Source: Paenibacillus sp. FSL H8-0079 (GTDB lineage: Bacteria; Bacillota; Bacilli; Paenibacillales; Paenibacillaceae). From it: a DNA stretch of 64,000 nucleotides. Below are positions 34,040 to 41,827 of this stretch, in pieces. The notes beneath the pieces were generated by a model. That model ran no database searches. It saw only the letters and a program-made list of their open reading frames with translations, and was not told the origin of the DNA. Positions within the stretch are counted from its first letter, which is position 1. Each line of letters begins with the position of its first letter. Made by a program: the position numbers and the translations under genes. The stretch lies in contig NZ_CP150300.1 of the NCBI RefSeq assembly GCF_037991315.1, positions 3,100,001 through 3,164,000 of the forward strand. The letters run 5' to 3'.

Positions 34040-35804
34040 GGGGCTGTCTCAAAAGCCCTTGAAAAAAGTATAGGCAAAAAGAAATACCACGCATACGTTC
34101 AAAAAAGGACAAAGCAGAGGTTTATTCTGCTTTGTCCTTTTTGCGTTTTTCTGTCAATGTGGCTTTTTTGAGTAGATTGTGGGCAAGGCAAAGCCACCCA
34201 ACCTCCAGGCTCACTTTTTGCAAGCCGCGAAGCAGGAATCTTCGGAATCCCCGGTTATTTTTAATTTGTCCAAACACACTCTCAGGCTCCGTCATGCGCC
34301 GAACTGAAAGGGTATATCCTTCCTCACTACGTAACCGTTCCCGCATCTCGTTTTTTTGACGCATATAGGTAAGACTGACGGTAATCTCCCGATTGCCTTT
34401 CGCTGTTGTGCATTTGGTTTTCAGGGGACATTCGCTACAGTCTGCACTTCGATAATGGCGGGTTCGAATCGCGTAGCCACTCTCCGTGACCGCCTGACTT
34501 TCATACCGGAATGGTAACGTTTGCCCTGCCGCACAGGTCCATGTATCTTCGGTTTCGTTGTAGCTCCAGTGGTCCACTTTGCCCAGCGCTTGCTTCCATG
34601 CCCTCGTTTTCTCTTTATGGTATGTTCCGTATTTGACGATGCCGTGGATGTTTTTTTCTTCCAAATAGCTGTAATTTTCTTCGCTTCCATACCCGGCATC
34701 GGCAATGACGGTTTTCACTCTTTTACCAAGCTGCTCTTCCAGATGATCCAGGTGCGGTTTCAGACATTTGGTGTCCGTGGGCCGCTGGTGTACACTGTAG
34801 CCCAATACAAACTGGTTTTCCGTTCCGATTTGTACATTGTATCCAGGCTTTAGTTGACCATTTCGCATGTGGTCTTCTTTCATTCGCATGAACGTCGCAT
34901 CTGGATCGGTTTTGCTGTAACTGCCCCGCTCACCAGCAGTTTGGATCTGATGCTCATACTTTTGCAACCGGGGCAGGAAGTCTTTGCACAACTGTCGCAC
35001 CGCTTTTTTTAATGTTTTGCTCTTCGGTTTTTCGCTTAGCTTTTCCTCCAATTGCTTGACGGCTTGTTCCAGTTTTTCCGCAGTGAGAGCCGAGACTTCG
35101 CCAAGTTCAGGCAGGTCGGTTCCGGTGTGGAGGGTATCTTCTTCGTTTTCCGCTTCTTCGATGGCTTGAAACAAGGTATGTACTTTTTCTTGCAGCTTGG
35201 CCTGGTGCTTGACGACGGCTTTTTTCCACACAAAGGTGTAGCGATTCGCATTCGCTTCAAGCTTGGTTCCGTCCAAAAAATAGTGATCCAAGGACACGTA
35301 TTGCTCCTGAACCAACAGCTCCAGCACATGGGTAAACACAGTTTCCAAGACCTCTTTCATCCGCTCGGAACGAAAGCGATTAATGGTCCGGAAATCCGGT
35401 TGTTGCCGCCCGGCTATCCACATGAACATGATATTTTCGCGAACCGCCTTGGCAATTTGCCGGGAAGAATAGATGCGCTGGGTGTAGGCGTAGATGATGA
35501 TTTTGGTGAGCATTTTGGGATGATAGCTATGGCGACCCCCGCCAGGATACGCCGAGTTAAAAATGGAATCGCTGAGGCGATTGATTGCGTTATTCACAAC
35601 ACGAACGAGGTGATTTTTGGGGATATCTGTCTCCAAATCCATTGGCAAGAAAAGTTGATCCATGGTATATTGAATGTACAAAGAAACCGTCTCCTTTCAA
35701 ATGGTGGGTCGCACTTCCATTTTACCAAGGAACGGTTTCTTTTTGTTTTACAATTTTGAAAACAGAGCTGTCTCTAGCCATTTTATGACTTATGGGACAG
35801 CCCC
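34040..35804 (-). mobile_element. IS1182-family insertion sequence, copy 2 (inverted)
   Basis: This 1765-bp element has the same termini as copy 1, in opposite orientation: GGGGCTGTCTCAAAAG at 34040 and the complement of GGGGCTGTCCCATAAG ending at 35804. Every reading frame on both strands matches that of copy 1, so the copies appear identical or nearly so. The flanks TGAAC and ATTCA are again roughly inverted rather than directly repeated. Together with copy 1 it frames a 2.6-kb interval that could invert by recombination. Confidence 0.9.
34122..35681 (-). CDS. IS1182-family DDE transposase (copy 2)
   Basis: This 519-residue transposase is identical to the copy 1 protein, with the same DDE residues (DGTKLEAN, IADAGYGSEEN, EPESVFGQIKNN) and the same TTG start behind AAAGGAG. 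The frame is intact, so the element may still be active. The SD-masking hairpin is at 35680-35742 and the terminator at 34101-34142. Confidence 0.93.
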   Translation of the reverse strand: MYIQYTMDQLFLPMDLETDIPKNHLVRVVNNAINRLSDSIFNSAYPGGGRHSYHPKMLTKIIIYAYTQRIYSSRQIAKAVRENIMFMWIAGRQQPDFRTINRFRSERMKEVLETVFTHVLELLVQEQYVSLDHYFLDGTKLEANANRYTFVWKKAVVKHQAKLQEKVHTLFQAIEEAENEEDTLHTGTDLPELGEVSALTAEKLEQAVKQLEEKLSEKPKSKTLKKAVRQLCKDFLPRLQKYEHQIQTAGERGSYSKTDPDATFMRMKEDHMRNGQLKPGYNVQIGTENQFVLGYSVHQRPTDTKCLKPHLDHLEEQLGKRVKTVIADAGYGSEENYSYLEEKNIHGIVKYGTYHKEKTRAWKQALGKVDHWSYNETEDTWTCAAGQTLPFRYESQAVTESGYAIRTRHYRSADCSECPLKTKCTTAKGNREITVSLTYMRQKNEMRERLRSEEGYTLSVRRMTEPESVFGQIKNNRGFRRFLLRGLQKVSLEVGWLCLAHNLLKKATLTEKRKKDKAE

Positions 35805-35881
35805 ATTCAATTTCAGTTTTGGATATAGCTGATGATAGAACCAACGGTGATCCGATAGAATGCTTCTGGATTCGTGATGGA

Positions 35882-36901
35882 TTAAGTTAAATCCACAACC
35901 ACTTTAACCGTTCCTTTGGCCTGAATGGCTGTATTAAAGGCATCCTGGATATCATCCAGTTTGTATACCTGTGTTACAAGGGTAGATAATTCATGATGGA
36001 AGTGGGTCAGATGTTTCACAACCATACTGAAATCCTCGTGCGTGTATCCACTGGAACCTTTCACTTGCACTTCTTTGGACATCACCTGTTGCAGGCTGAT
36101 AGGCACCTCGGTTTTGTACACGGCAATAATGGAGATTCTGGCCTGCGGTTTGACGATCTTCATGATCTTCTCGAACAACACCGGAGCACCAGCCGCATCG
36201 ATATATACATCGACATTCGGTACCTCAACGCCGTATACATTAACGGTGCCGTATTGTGCAGCCAGTCCCTCTTCTAGTGTAGTAGTGGAGGTATTCACGG
36301 TCAGAGCACCGAGTCCTGCAGCTTTGGCGAGACGCCATTCATCGATATCCACAACACATACCTGTTTCATTCCCTCAGCAATCAGACTTGCAGCAGCCAG
36401 CAGGCCAATCGGACCCGCGCCCATGACGACAATTCGATCTTCAGGTTTCGGATCTGCACTGAATGCACCATGTCGTCCTACACTCATAGGCTCAATCAAT
36501 GAGGCTACTTCTGCCGGAACACTTGGATCTATTTCATATAAGTTATAATCAAGCTTGGCTTCTTCCACCAGAACGTACTGGGAGAATCCGGAGCATTCCA
36601 GCGATTTGCGCCGTCCGACTTTTTTGGCGGTAATGGGATTAATGCCTACACGCATTCCGATGTGGATCTCCGAAGCAACGTCAGATCCGATCTCGACAAC
36701 TTCACCAACCATCTCATGTCCAAATTCAGAGCCCAGGCTGATGCCCATATCCCCTTGACCCACTTTAACAATATTAATATCGGTTCCGCAGATTCCACCG
36801 CGCAGGTTTCGTACCAGAACATCGGTTGGACCAACAACCGGCATTGGTTTTTCTTCCACACGAATATCATTTTTACCATAATAAATAGCTGCTTTCATCA
36901 T
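35882..36901 (-). CDS. Zinc-binding medium-chain dehydrogenase
   Basis: This 339-residue MDR protein resembles sorbitol and threonine dehydrogenases. The catalytic zinc ligands are in GGICGTDINIV and GSEFGHEMVGEVVEIGS, and the NAD(P) motif is VMGAGPIGLLAAASL near residue 158, followed by the ribose-binding Asp in CVVDIDEW. The usual four-Cys structural zinc loop is missing: the region after NPITAKKVGRRKS has only one Cys. It should oxidise a polyol or secondary alcohol. AAGGAG precedes the start. It is divergent from the TCS2 operon. Confidence 0.88.
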   Translation of the reverse strand: MMKAAIYYGKNDIRVEEKPMPVVGPTDVLVRNLRGGICGTDINIVKVGQGDMGISLGSEFGHEMVGEVVEIGSDVASEIHIGMRVGINPITAKKVGRRKSLECSGFSQYVLVEEAKLDYNLYEIDPSVPAEVASLIEPMSVGRHGAFSADPKPEDRIVVMGAGPIGLLAAASLIAEGMKQVCVVDIDEWRLAKAAGLGALTVNTSTTTLEEGLAAQYGTVNVYGVEVPNVDVYIDAAGAPVLFEKIMKIVKPQARISIIAVYKTEVPISLQQVMSKEVQVKGSSGYTHEDFSMVVKHLTHFHHELSTLVTQVYKLDDIQDAFNTAIQAKGTVKVVVDLT

Positions 36902-36980
36902 GACTCACTCCTTATGACTGATTATCATTCACTGCTTGAGCGACTGAGTACGTTTATCATGATGCAACGATGTTTCCGTG

Positions 36981-37041
36981 TTGTTTGAATATTGTTTATG
37001 AGATATTAATTTAAGAGATGATAGATAGACGGTTCAAACAA
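36981..37041. promoter_or_regulatory. Widely spaced inverted repeat between dehydrogenase and TCS2
   Basis: TTGTTTGAA (36981-36989) and TTCAAACAA (37033-37041) are perfect reverse complements whose centres are 52 bp apart, about five helical turns, in the 194-bp divergent interval. They could be two half-sites or two operators that support looping. TATAAT just before the TCS2 gene is a likely -10. Confidence 0.35.
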
Positions 37042-37095
37042 TTTTTTAACATCTGGACATTATAATGAGGACATGTAGCTCGAAAGGATGATTAG

Positions 37096-37767
37096 ATGAT
37101 CAAAATACTTGTGGTAGAGGACGACATTAAACTGAATCGTATTATCTGTACATATCTAACCAATAACGGATATCACGCTGTCGGATGCTTTAATCCGCGA
37201 GAGGCGTATGATTTGATGTATAACGACATGTACGATCTTCTGATTTCCGATGTCATGATGCCAGAGATCGACGGATTTGAGTTTGCCGAGACGGTAAGAC
37301 AGATTAATAAAACCATTCCCATTCTTTTTGTCACAGCACGTGACGATATTGCCTCCAAACAAAAGGGCTATCAGGCAGGGATCGATGATTATATGGTCAA
37401 ACCCGTGGATCTGGACGAGCTGGTCCTGCGTGTAGGTGCGCTGTTGAGGCGGGCCAATATTGCCCATGAGAAGAAACTGAGTGTAGGAAGTCTGTTGATG
37501 GATGCAAATGATATGACAACAACGGTGAATGGAGAGGAAGTTTCCGTAACTGTGCGAGAATTCAATATCCTTTACAAATTGCTTTCCTATCCCAAACATA
37601 CCTTTTCCCGTGCACAGCTGATGGACGAGTTCTGGGGCATAGACAGTCAGACCAGCCTGCGTGCAGTGGACGTATACATTGTGAAACTTCGGGACAAGTT
37701 CTCCGTGTGTGAGGATTTTAAAATCGTGACCGTGCACGGACTTGGCTACAAGGCCGTATTGCAATGA
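37096..37767 (+). CDS. OmpR/PhoB-type response regulator (TCS2)
   Basis: This 223-residue protein has a receiver domain with the acidic pair VVEDD, phospho-accepting Asp at about residue 52 (ISDVMMPEIDG) and Lys in YMVKPVDLDE. A winged-helix effector domain ends in AVDVYIVKLRDKF and VTVHGLGYKAVLQ. Its stop overlaps the kinase start by 4 bp. The unit starting at 39006 has a promoter without a recognisable -35 but with 11-bp-phased repeats, so it is a strong candidate target. Confidence 0.93.
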   Translation: MIKILVVEDDIKLNRIICTYLTNNGYHAVGCFNPREAYDLMYNDMYDLLISDVMMPEIDGFEFAETVRQINKTIPILFVTARDDIASKQKGYQAGIDDYMVKPVDLDELVLRVGALLRRANIAHEKKLSVGSLLMDANDMTTTVNGEEVSVTVREFNILYKLLSYPKHTFSRAQLMDEFWGIDSQTSLRAVDVYIVKLRDKFSVCEDFKIVTVHGLGYKAVLQ

Positions 37768-38831
37768 GCAAGACACAGATCACGGACGTGCGAATTAAAA
37801 AGCCACTACTATCATGGAAAGAGTTTCTCGGTACGTATCTCTTGTTGTCTACGTTGACCGCAGGACAAGCTCTCATCTATAACGCCTATCTGCCTGTGGG
37901 TTATGTCCCATGGCCTTATATTTTCGGTATCTCGGGCTACTGGGTCATCGTCAGTCTTATTTTTTGCCTGGTGACAGCAAGGCAGAAGTATAATGCCTTC
38001 GATAAGCCAATGCGCAAACTGAGTGAGGCTGCGAAGCAGGTAGCGGAAGGAGATTTCTCCGTGTATCTGGAACCGATTCACCGAGCGGACAAGCAGAATT
38101 ACGTGGATGTGATGTTTGAGGATTTTAATAAAATGGTAGAAGAGCTGAACAGTATTGAAACGTTGAAAAATGATTTCATCTCCAATGTATCTCACGAGAT
38201 TAAGACACCATTATCGGTCATCCACGGGTATGCCATGGCGTTGCAGCAGGATGATATACGTCCAGAACTCCGAAAAGAGTACACAGACACCATCATTTCT
38301 TCCACGAACAAACTCGCGACCCTTGTCGTTAATATCCTGAAGCTGAACAAATTGGAGAATCAGGAGATTATCCCTGTTGCCGAGCCTTATGATCTGTGCA
38401 GGCAGCTTGCTGAATGTGCTCTTTATTTTGAACAGACATGGGAAGAAAAAGACATTGAATTCATGGTGGATATCGAAGATCGTGCCATCATTCATGCGGA
38501 AGAAAGTATGCTGGAGATCGTATGGCATAATCTCTTCTCCAATGCGCTCAAATTCACATCTCCCGGAGGAAAGATCAGCCTCAAGCAGACGTCGGATGAA
38601 GACACCATTACAGTCATGGTATCGGACACAGGCTGTGGCATGAATGAAGAAACGATGAAACATATCTTCGATAAATTCTTTCAAGGGGACCCCTCCCATC
38701 ACGGAGAGGGGAATGGCCTCGGCCTCGCTCTTTCGTTACGTGTTATCGAGTTAGTAGGGGGTGTTATTTCGGTGGAGAGCGAAGCGCAGAAGGGCACAAC
38801 CTTCACCGTTAAGCTAAAAGTGGGAGAGTAA
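37764..38831 (+). CDS. Sensor histidine kinase (TCS2)
   Basis: This 355-residue kinase has two membrane helices at about 19-40 and 52-72 with only about ten residues between them. It is thus an intramembrane-sensing type with almost no extracellular domain. A HAMP-like linker (KPMRKLSEAAKQVAEGDFSV) leads to the H box with His at 144 in NVSHEIKTPLSVI, then the ATPase boxes NLFSNALKFT, VSDTGCGMNEE, FDKFFQGD and GNGLGLALSL. Kinases of this kind in Bacillota often respond to cell-envelope stress or work with a partner transporter. No ABC transporter is adjacent here, but several membrane proteins follow. Confidence 0.92.
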   Translation: MSKTQITDVRIKKPLLSWKEFLGTYLLLSTLTAGQALIYNAYLPVGYVPWPYIFGISGYWVIVSLIFCLVTARQKYNAFDKPMRKLSEAAKQVAEGDFSVYLEPIHRADKQNYVDVMFEDFNKMVEELNSIETLKNDFISNVSHEIKTPLSVIHGYAMALQQDDIRPELRKEYTDTIISSTNKLATLVVNILKLNKLENQEIIPVAEPYDLCRQLAECALYFEQTWEEKDIEFMVDIEDRAIIHAEESMLEIVWHNLFSNALKFTSPGGKISLKQTSDEDTITVMVSDTGCGMNEETMKHIFDKFFQGDPSHHGEGNGLGLALSLRVIELVGGVISVESEAQKGTTFTVKLKVGE

Positions 38832-38863
38832 CATATAACCTAGTTACGTAAGCTTGAATAGCT

Positions 38864-38899
38864 AAGCCTGAATTCGAAACCATCGAATTTAGGCTTTTA
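38864..38899 (+). terminator. Rho-independent terminator after TCS2
   Basis: The arms AAGCCTGAATTCGA and TCGAATTTAGGCTT (one G-U pair) with an AACCA loop lead into TTTAT. It separates TCS2 from the next unit. Confidence 0.75.
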
Positions 38900-38910
38900 T
38901 TCATATTTCG

Positions 38911-38953
38911 TAAACATTTCATAAGCAACTTATAAACATTTGGTCGGTACGAT
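38911..38953 (+). promoter_or_regulatory. Promoter with 11-bp-phased repeats downstream of TCS2
   Basis: TAA recurs at 38911, 38922 and 38933, and TAAACATTT at 38911 is repeated exactly 22 bp later at 38933. TACGAT (38948-38953) can be the -10, but no -35 stands 17 bp before it. This is what an OmpR-type, activator-dependent promoter looks like, and TCS2 is the nearest candidate activator. Confidence 0.5.
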
Positions 38954-39005
38954 AGGAACATCCAATGAGGGATATAGGAAAACCATTGAGGGAGTGATGA
39001 CACAG

Positions 39006-39539
39006 ATGAGTGAGATGATCAGAACTGAACATAGCTTCGTCGGCTATGAATATAAAGACGTTATTGTGAAGCAAGATGTTGAATCAATGTATACGGACGG
39101 ATATGCGCACTTCGGCTGGATTCTGGAAGCTACTTCAACGCCATTTCAAAACGTGGGTTCCGTCACGATGAAGTTCAAGCGGGATCGCAAGATTCGGAAC
39201 AAAGCGGAGTTGACCCGCCTGCAAAGACAATTCGAATCCTGTGTTACCGAGATAGCAACATTGGAACGATCCAAGATTATGGGAGCTTCTGCCGTTGCTT
39301 ATATCATCGGAATTGTCGGTACAGCTTGTATGGCTGGCTCGGTGTTTGCATATCAGGCTAACATGCTGCCTCTTACCATTACTCTGGCGATCCCTGGTTT
39401 CGCAGGCTGGATTATCCCGTATTTCAGCTACTCCGGGCTTCGCAAGAAAAAGTCCGACAAGGTGACGCCTTACATCGACAAGAAATATGACGAAATATAC
39501 GAGGTATGTGAAAAGGCGAATGGTCTGCTCGCCAAGTAG
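39006..39539 (+). CDS. Two-helix membrane protein of unknown function
   Basis: This 177-residue protein is not one I recognise. The first ~95 residues are soluble and mixed alpha/beta, with a hydrophobic-polar pattern (YAHFGWILEATST, VGSVTMKFKRDRKI). Two membrane helices follow at about 96-116 and 121-143, then a basic KKKSDK tail and a short helix. The topology places both soluble parts in the cytoplasm. ATG 39006 has GAGGGAG 11 bp upstream; GTG 38994 and ATG 38997 are less well placed. It is the first gene of the unit with the phased promoter and precedes another membrane protein by 12 bp. Confidence 0.7.
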   Translation: MSEMIRTEHSFVGYEYKDVIVKQDVESMYTDGYAHFGWILEATSTPFQNVGSVTMKFKRDRKIRNKAELTRLQRQFESCVTEIATLERSKIMGASAVAYIIGIVGTACMAGSVFAYQANMLPLTITLAIPGFAGWIIPYFSYSGLRKKKSDKVTPYIDKKYDEIYEVCEKANGLLAK

Positions 39540-39551
39540 TATGAATATCCT

Positions 39552-40250
39552 ATGAAAATGAAGACATACTTGAAGTCCATATGGTCCCGTTACCTTGGAA
39601 ATAAGCAAGATCGAACGGCCATGATCAACGTTGCTTCCCTTGTTATCAATGCTTTTATCGGAATAGGCAAGTTAATCCTGGGGATCTATCTGCTTTCCGG
39701 ATGGTTCATCACGAATGCTGTATATTATCTGATTCTGTGTGTAGCCAAAGGGCAGGTACTTCAACAATATAAAGTTGCCATAGGAATGGAGTCTCCCCAA
39801 GAGAGATATGCATTGGAGCTTACGGTCTATAAGCGCGGAGGTCTTTTCCTTTGCTTTCTGGGGATATCCTATTCGATAGTCTGTCTGCGAATGTATCTGA
39901 TCGGTGATGCCTTCATCTATAGCGGCATGATTGTGTATATCGTAGCTACAGTTGCTTTTACCAAGCTGGCTTTTGCCATGTACGGTACCTGGGCTAATCG
40001 TCATCTCCATAACCCGATCATGTCTACATTAAAAATGATTAATTTCACCGATGCCATGGTATCCATCGTCGTGACGCAAGCGACATTGCTTACCATGCAA
40101 GCCTCACCTTTTGCATTAAAAACCAGTAGCCTGTTTGGCATGGGGTGCAGTGCTTTATTTTGTCTGATGGGAGTTCGGATGATGTTCCACAAGAAAAAGG
40201 AGTCCAATATGGAGCAGGGGAGTGCAACAAACGAAAAGGGAGATGAATGA
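39552..40250 (+). CDS. Polytopic membrane protein of unknown function
   Basis: This 232-residue protein has about six hydrophobic segments and a polar C-terminal tail (KKKESNMEQGS...). The early part, INVASLVINAFIGIGKLILGIYLLSGWFITNAVYYL, resembles the first helices of cation-diffusion transporters when read in pieces, and a later TDAMVSIV segment recalls their metal-binding helix, but the usual His and Asp set is incomplete. I therefore give no function. It sits 12 bp after the previous gene and just before a tiny membrane peptide, which suggests a shared membrane complex. Confidence 0.7.
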   Translation: MKMKTYLKSIWSRYLGNKQDRTAMINVASLVINAFIGIGKLILGIYLLSGWFITNAVYYLILCVAKGQVLQQYKVAIGMESPQERYALELTVYKRGGLFLCFLGISYSIVCLRMYLIGDAFIYSGMIVYIVATVAFTKLAFAMYGTWANRHLHNPIMSTLKMINFTDAMVSIVVTQATLLTMQASPFALKTSSLFGMGCSALFCLMGVRMMFHKKKESNMEQGSATNEKGDE

Positions 40251-40262
40251 GGAGGGATTCAC

Positions 40263-40343
40263 ATGGAATGGTGTTATGTACTCCTGCTCAATATCATTTT
40301 GATCATGACCAAAATCATCGCAGAGCAGTTCACAAGTCGTTGA
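40263..40343 (+). CDS. 26-residue membrane peptide
   Basis: This micro-gene starts at ATG 40263, with AGGAGGG at 40250-40256 ideally placed 6 bp upstream, and ends with TGA at 40341-40343. The peptide begins MEWCYVLLLNIILIM and ends TKIIAEQFTSR: a single hydrophobic helix of about 15-17 residues with a short polar C-terminus. The SD is as good as those of the neighbouring genes, and it exactly fills the gap between the stop of the previous gene and the SD of the next. Small single-helix proteins like this often tune a transporter or kinase. No homologue is known to me. Confidence 0.6.
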   Translation: MEWCYVLLLNIILIMTKIIAEQFTSR

Positions 40344-40355
40344 GGGGGAATTACC

Positions 40356-41822
40356 ATGCAAATCATGGACAACAGCTTTTTTAGAAACAATACCGCCAAA
40401 GTAAATAACATCATTGCTACGATTCTATGGCTGACACTGGTCGCATTCTGCTTCTTCATCCGTAGTAAGCAGGTTGAACTTGCAGTCGTAGGCTCTCTGT
40501 TCGTTGAGCTTTCCATTGCAACATTTTTGATGTATCGTAAGAAAAAACCGGTCACGACCATGGTTGTGCTAATGATTGCGATTCTGACAGCAACCACTCA
40601 ATATATCCAATCTCCCGGAGCGGGTATGCTTATCGTGGTTGTGCTCTGTGTCATCTCACTCTATCTGAACCGGGTACTGTTGTATGGATTCGGAGCCATG
40701 TATAACATTGCTTATATCGTGATCTATTACGCGGACCATCAGCAATATGATACGACCTTTTTCATGACCATTGGGTTCATTGAATTGACCATTGTGGCTC
40801 TGTATTTTGTATGTAAACGAGGAAGAGACTTGATTCAGGTCGCCCTCGACAAAGAAGCAGAAGCCAGAGATCTTGTGAATGCACTCGATAATATGGTGAA
40901 GGTAATTCGAGAGAACACATCTACGTTAAATACCGATATTGCCAGTTGTAATGATGATATCCGTAATCTGAAGCAGATGAGCGACACCGTAACATCGAAC
41001 ATTCAGGAAGTGACTGAAGGCATTCGCGATCAATCGGGCAGCATTACACATATCAGCGAAATGATGAACACGGCAGATGCGCAGATGGTGCAGATCAATC
41101 AGATGTCACATCGCCTTGCCCAAATCTCATCCGATAACGGACAAGTTGTTCGTCAAAGCTCGGATCGAATTGTGCAAATGGGCAATCAGATGAACATGAT
41201 TAACGGAGCGGTAACCGATTCGATGACGACAGTCCAGGAATTGGACCAAAGCATGGATGATGTGAATACCTTCCTGTCGGCCATTAACCAGATCGCGGAT
41301 CAGACCCATCTTCTGGCATTAAATGCCAACATCGAAGCATCAAGAGCAGGGGAAGCTGGAGCTGGCTTTGCCGTCGTAGCCCATGAAGTCAAGAAGTTAG
41401 CACAGGAAAGTTCCGATACGGTCAAACAAATTAATGAGATCATTCATAATATCAAAAGAAAGACACAGCTCGTGGTGGAGAAGGCCGCCATCGGCAATGC
41501 TGCCGTAAAAGAAGGAGAAGCGATCACTGGACAGGTACTTGAGAGTTTCGACCACATCAGGTCCACATTCGAGCATGTTGATCAATACATAGCTAAGGAA
41601 TTAGACATGACGGATCAGATGAGCCTGATCTTTACTCAAGTACGAACGCAAGTGGATCATATTTCCGATATTTCGCAAGAACATGCCGTCGCAACGGAAG
41701 GTGTACTGGCAACGACACAAGAACAGGAAAATAACATCGATGTTATCTACGAATTCATTGGCAGAATTAATCATTCAAGTCTGCGGTTGCAGGAACTCAT
41801 TGGTAATCATAATAAGGAGTGA
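40356..41822 (+). CDS. Methyl-accepting chemotaxis-like protein without HAMP
   Basis: This 488-residue protein has five or six membrane helices in the first ~165 residues, without a periplasmic sensor domain or a HAMP domain. A coiled-coil signalling region follows. The highly conserved hairpin tip is present as NQIADQTHLLALNANIEASRAGEAGAGFAVVA (about residues 310-340, quoted to mark it in two halves), followed by HEVKKLAQESS. The membrane part should sense a signal within or at the bilayer and pass it to CheA/CheW. The position after TCS2 and two unknown membrane proteins is unusual for a chemoreceptor. Confidence 0.85.
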   Translation: MQIMDNSFFRNNTAKVNNIIATILWLTLVAFCFFIRSKQVELAVVGSLFVELSIATFLMYRKKKPVTTMVVLMIAILTATTQYIQSPGAGMLIVVVLCVISLYLNRVLLYGFGAMYNIAYIVIYYADHQQYDTTFFMTIGFIELTIVALYFVCKRGRDLIQVALDKEAEARDLVNALDNMVKVIRENTSTLNTDIASCNDDIRNLKQMSDTVTSNIQEVTEGIRDQSGSITHISEMMNTADAQMVQINQMSHRLAQISSDNGQVVRQSSDRIVQMGNQMNMINGAVTDSMTTVQELDQSMDDVNTFLSAINQIADQTHLLALNANIEASRAGEAGAGFAVVAHEVKKLAQESSDTVKQINEIIHNIKRKTQLVVEKAAIGNAAVKEGEAITGQVLESFDHIRSTFEHVDQYIAKELDMTDQMSLIFTQVRTQVDHISDISQEHAVATEGVLATTQEQENNIDVIYEFIGRINHSSLRLQELIGNHNKE

Positions 41823-41827
41823 TAACT

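Noticed and set aside
29687..35804. Interpreting the two IS copies as a composite transposon
   Set aside because: There is no shared direct repeat at the outer ends, the interior genes look native, and no resistance or cargo function is evident. Two independent insertions are simpler.
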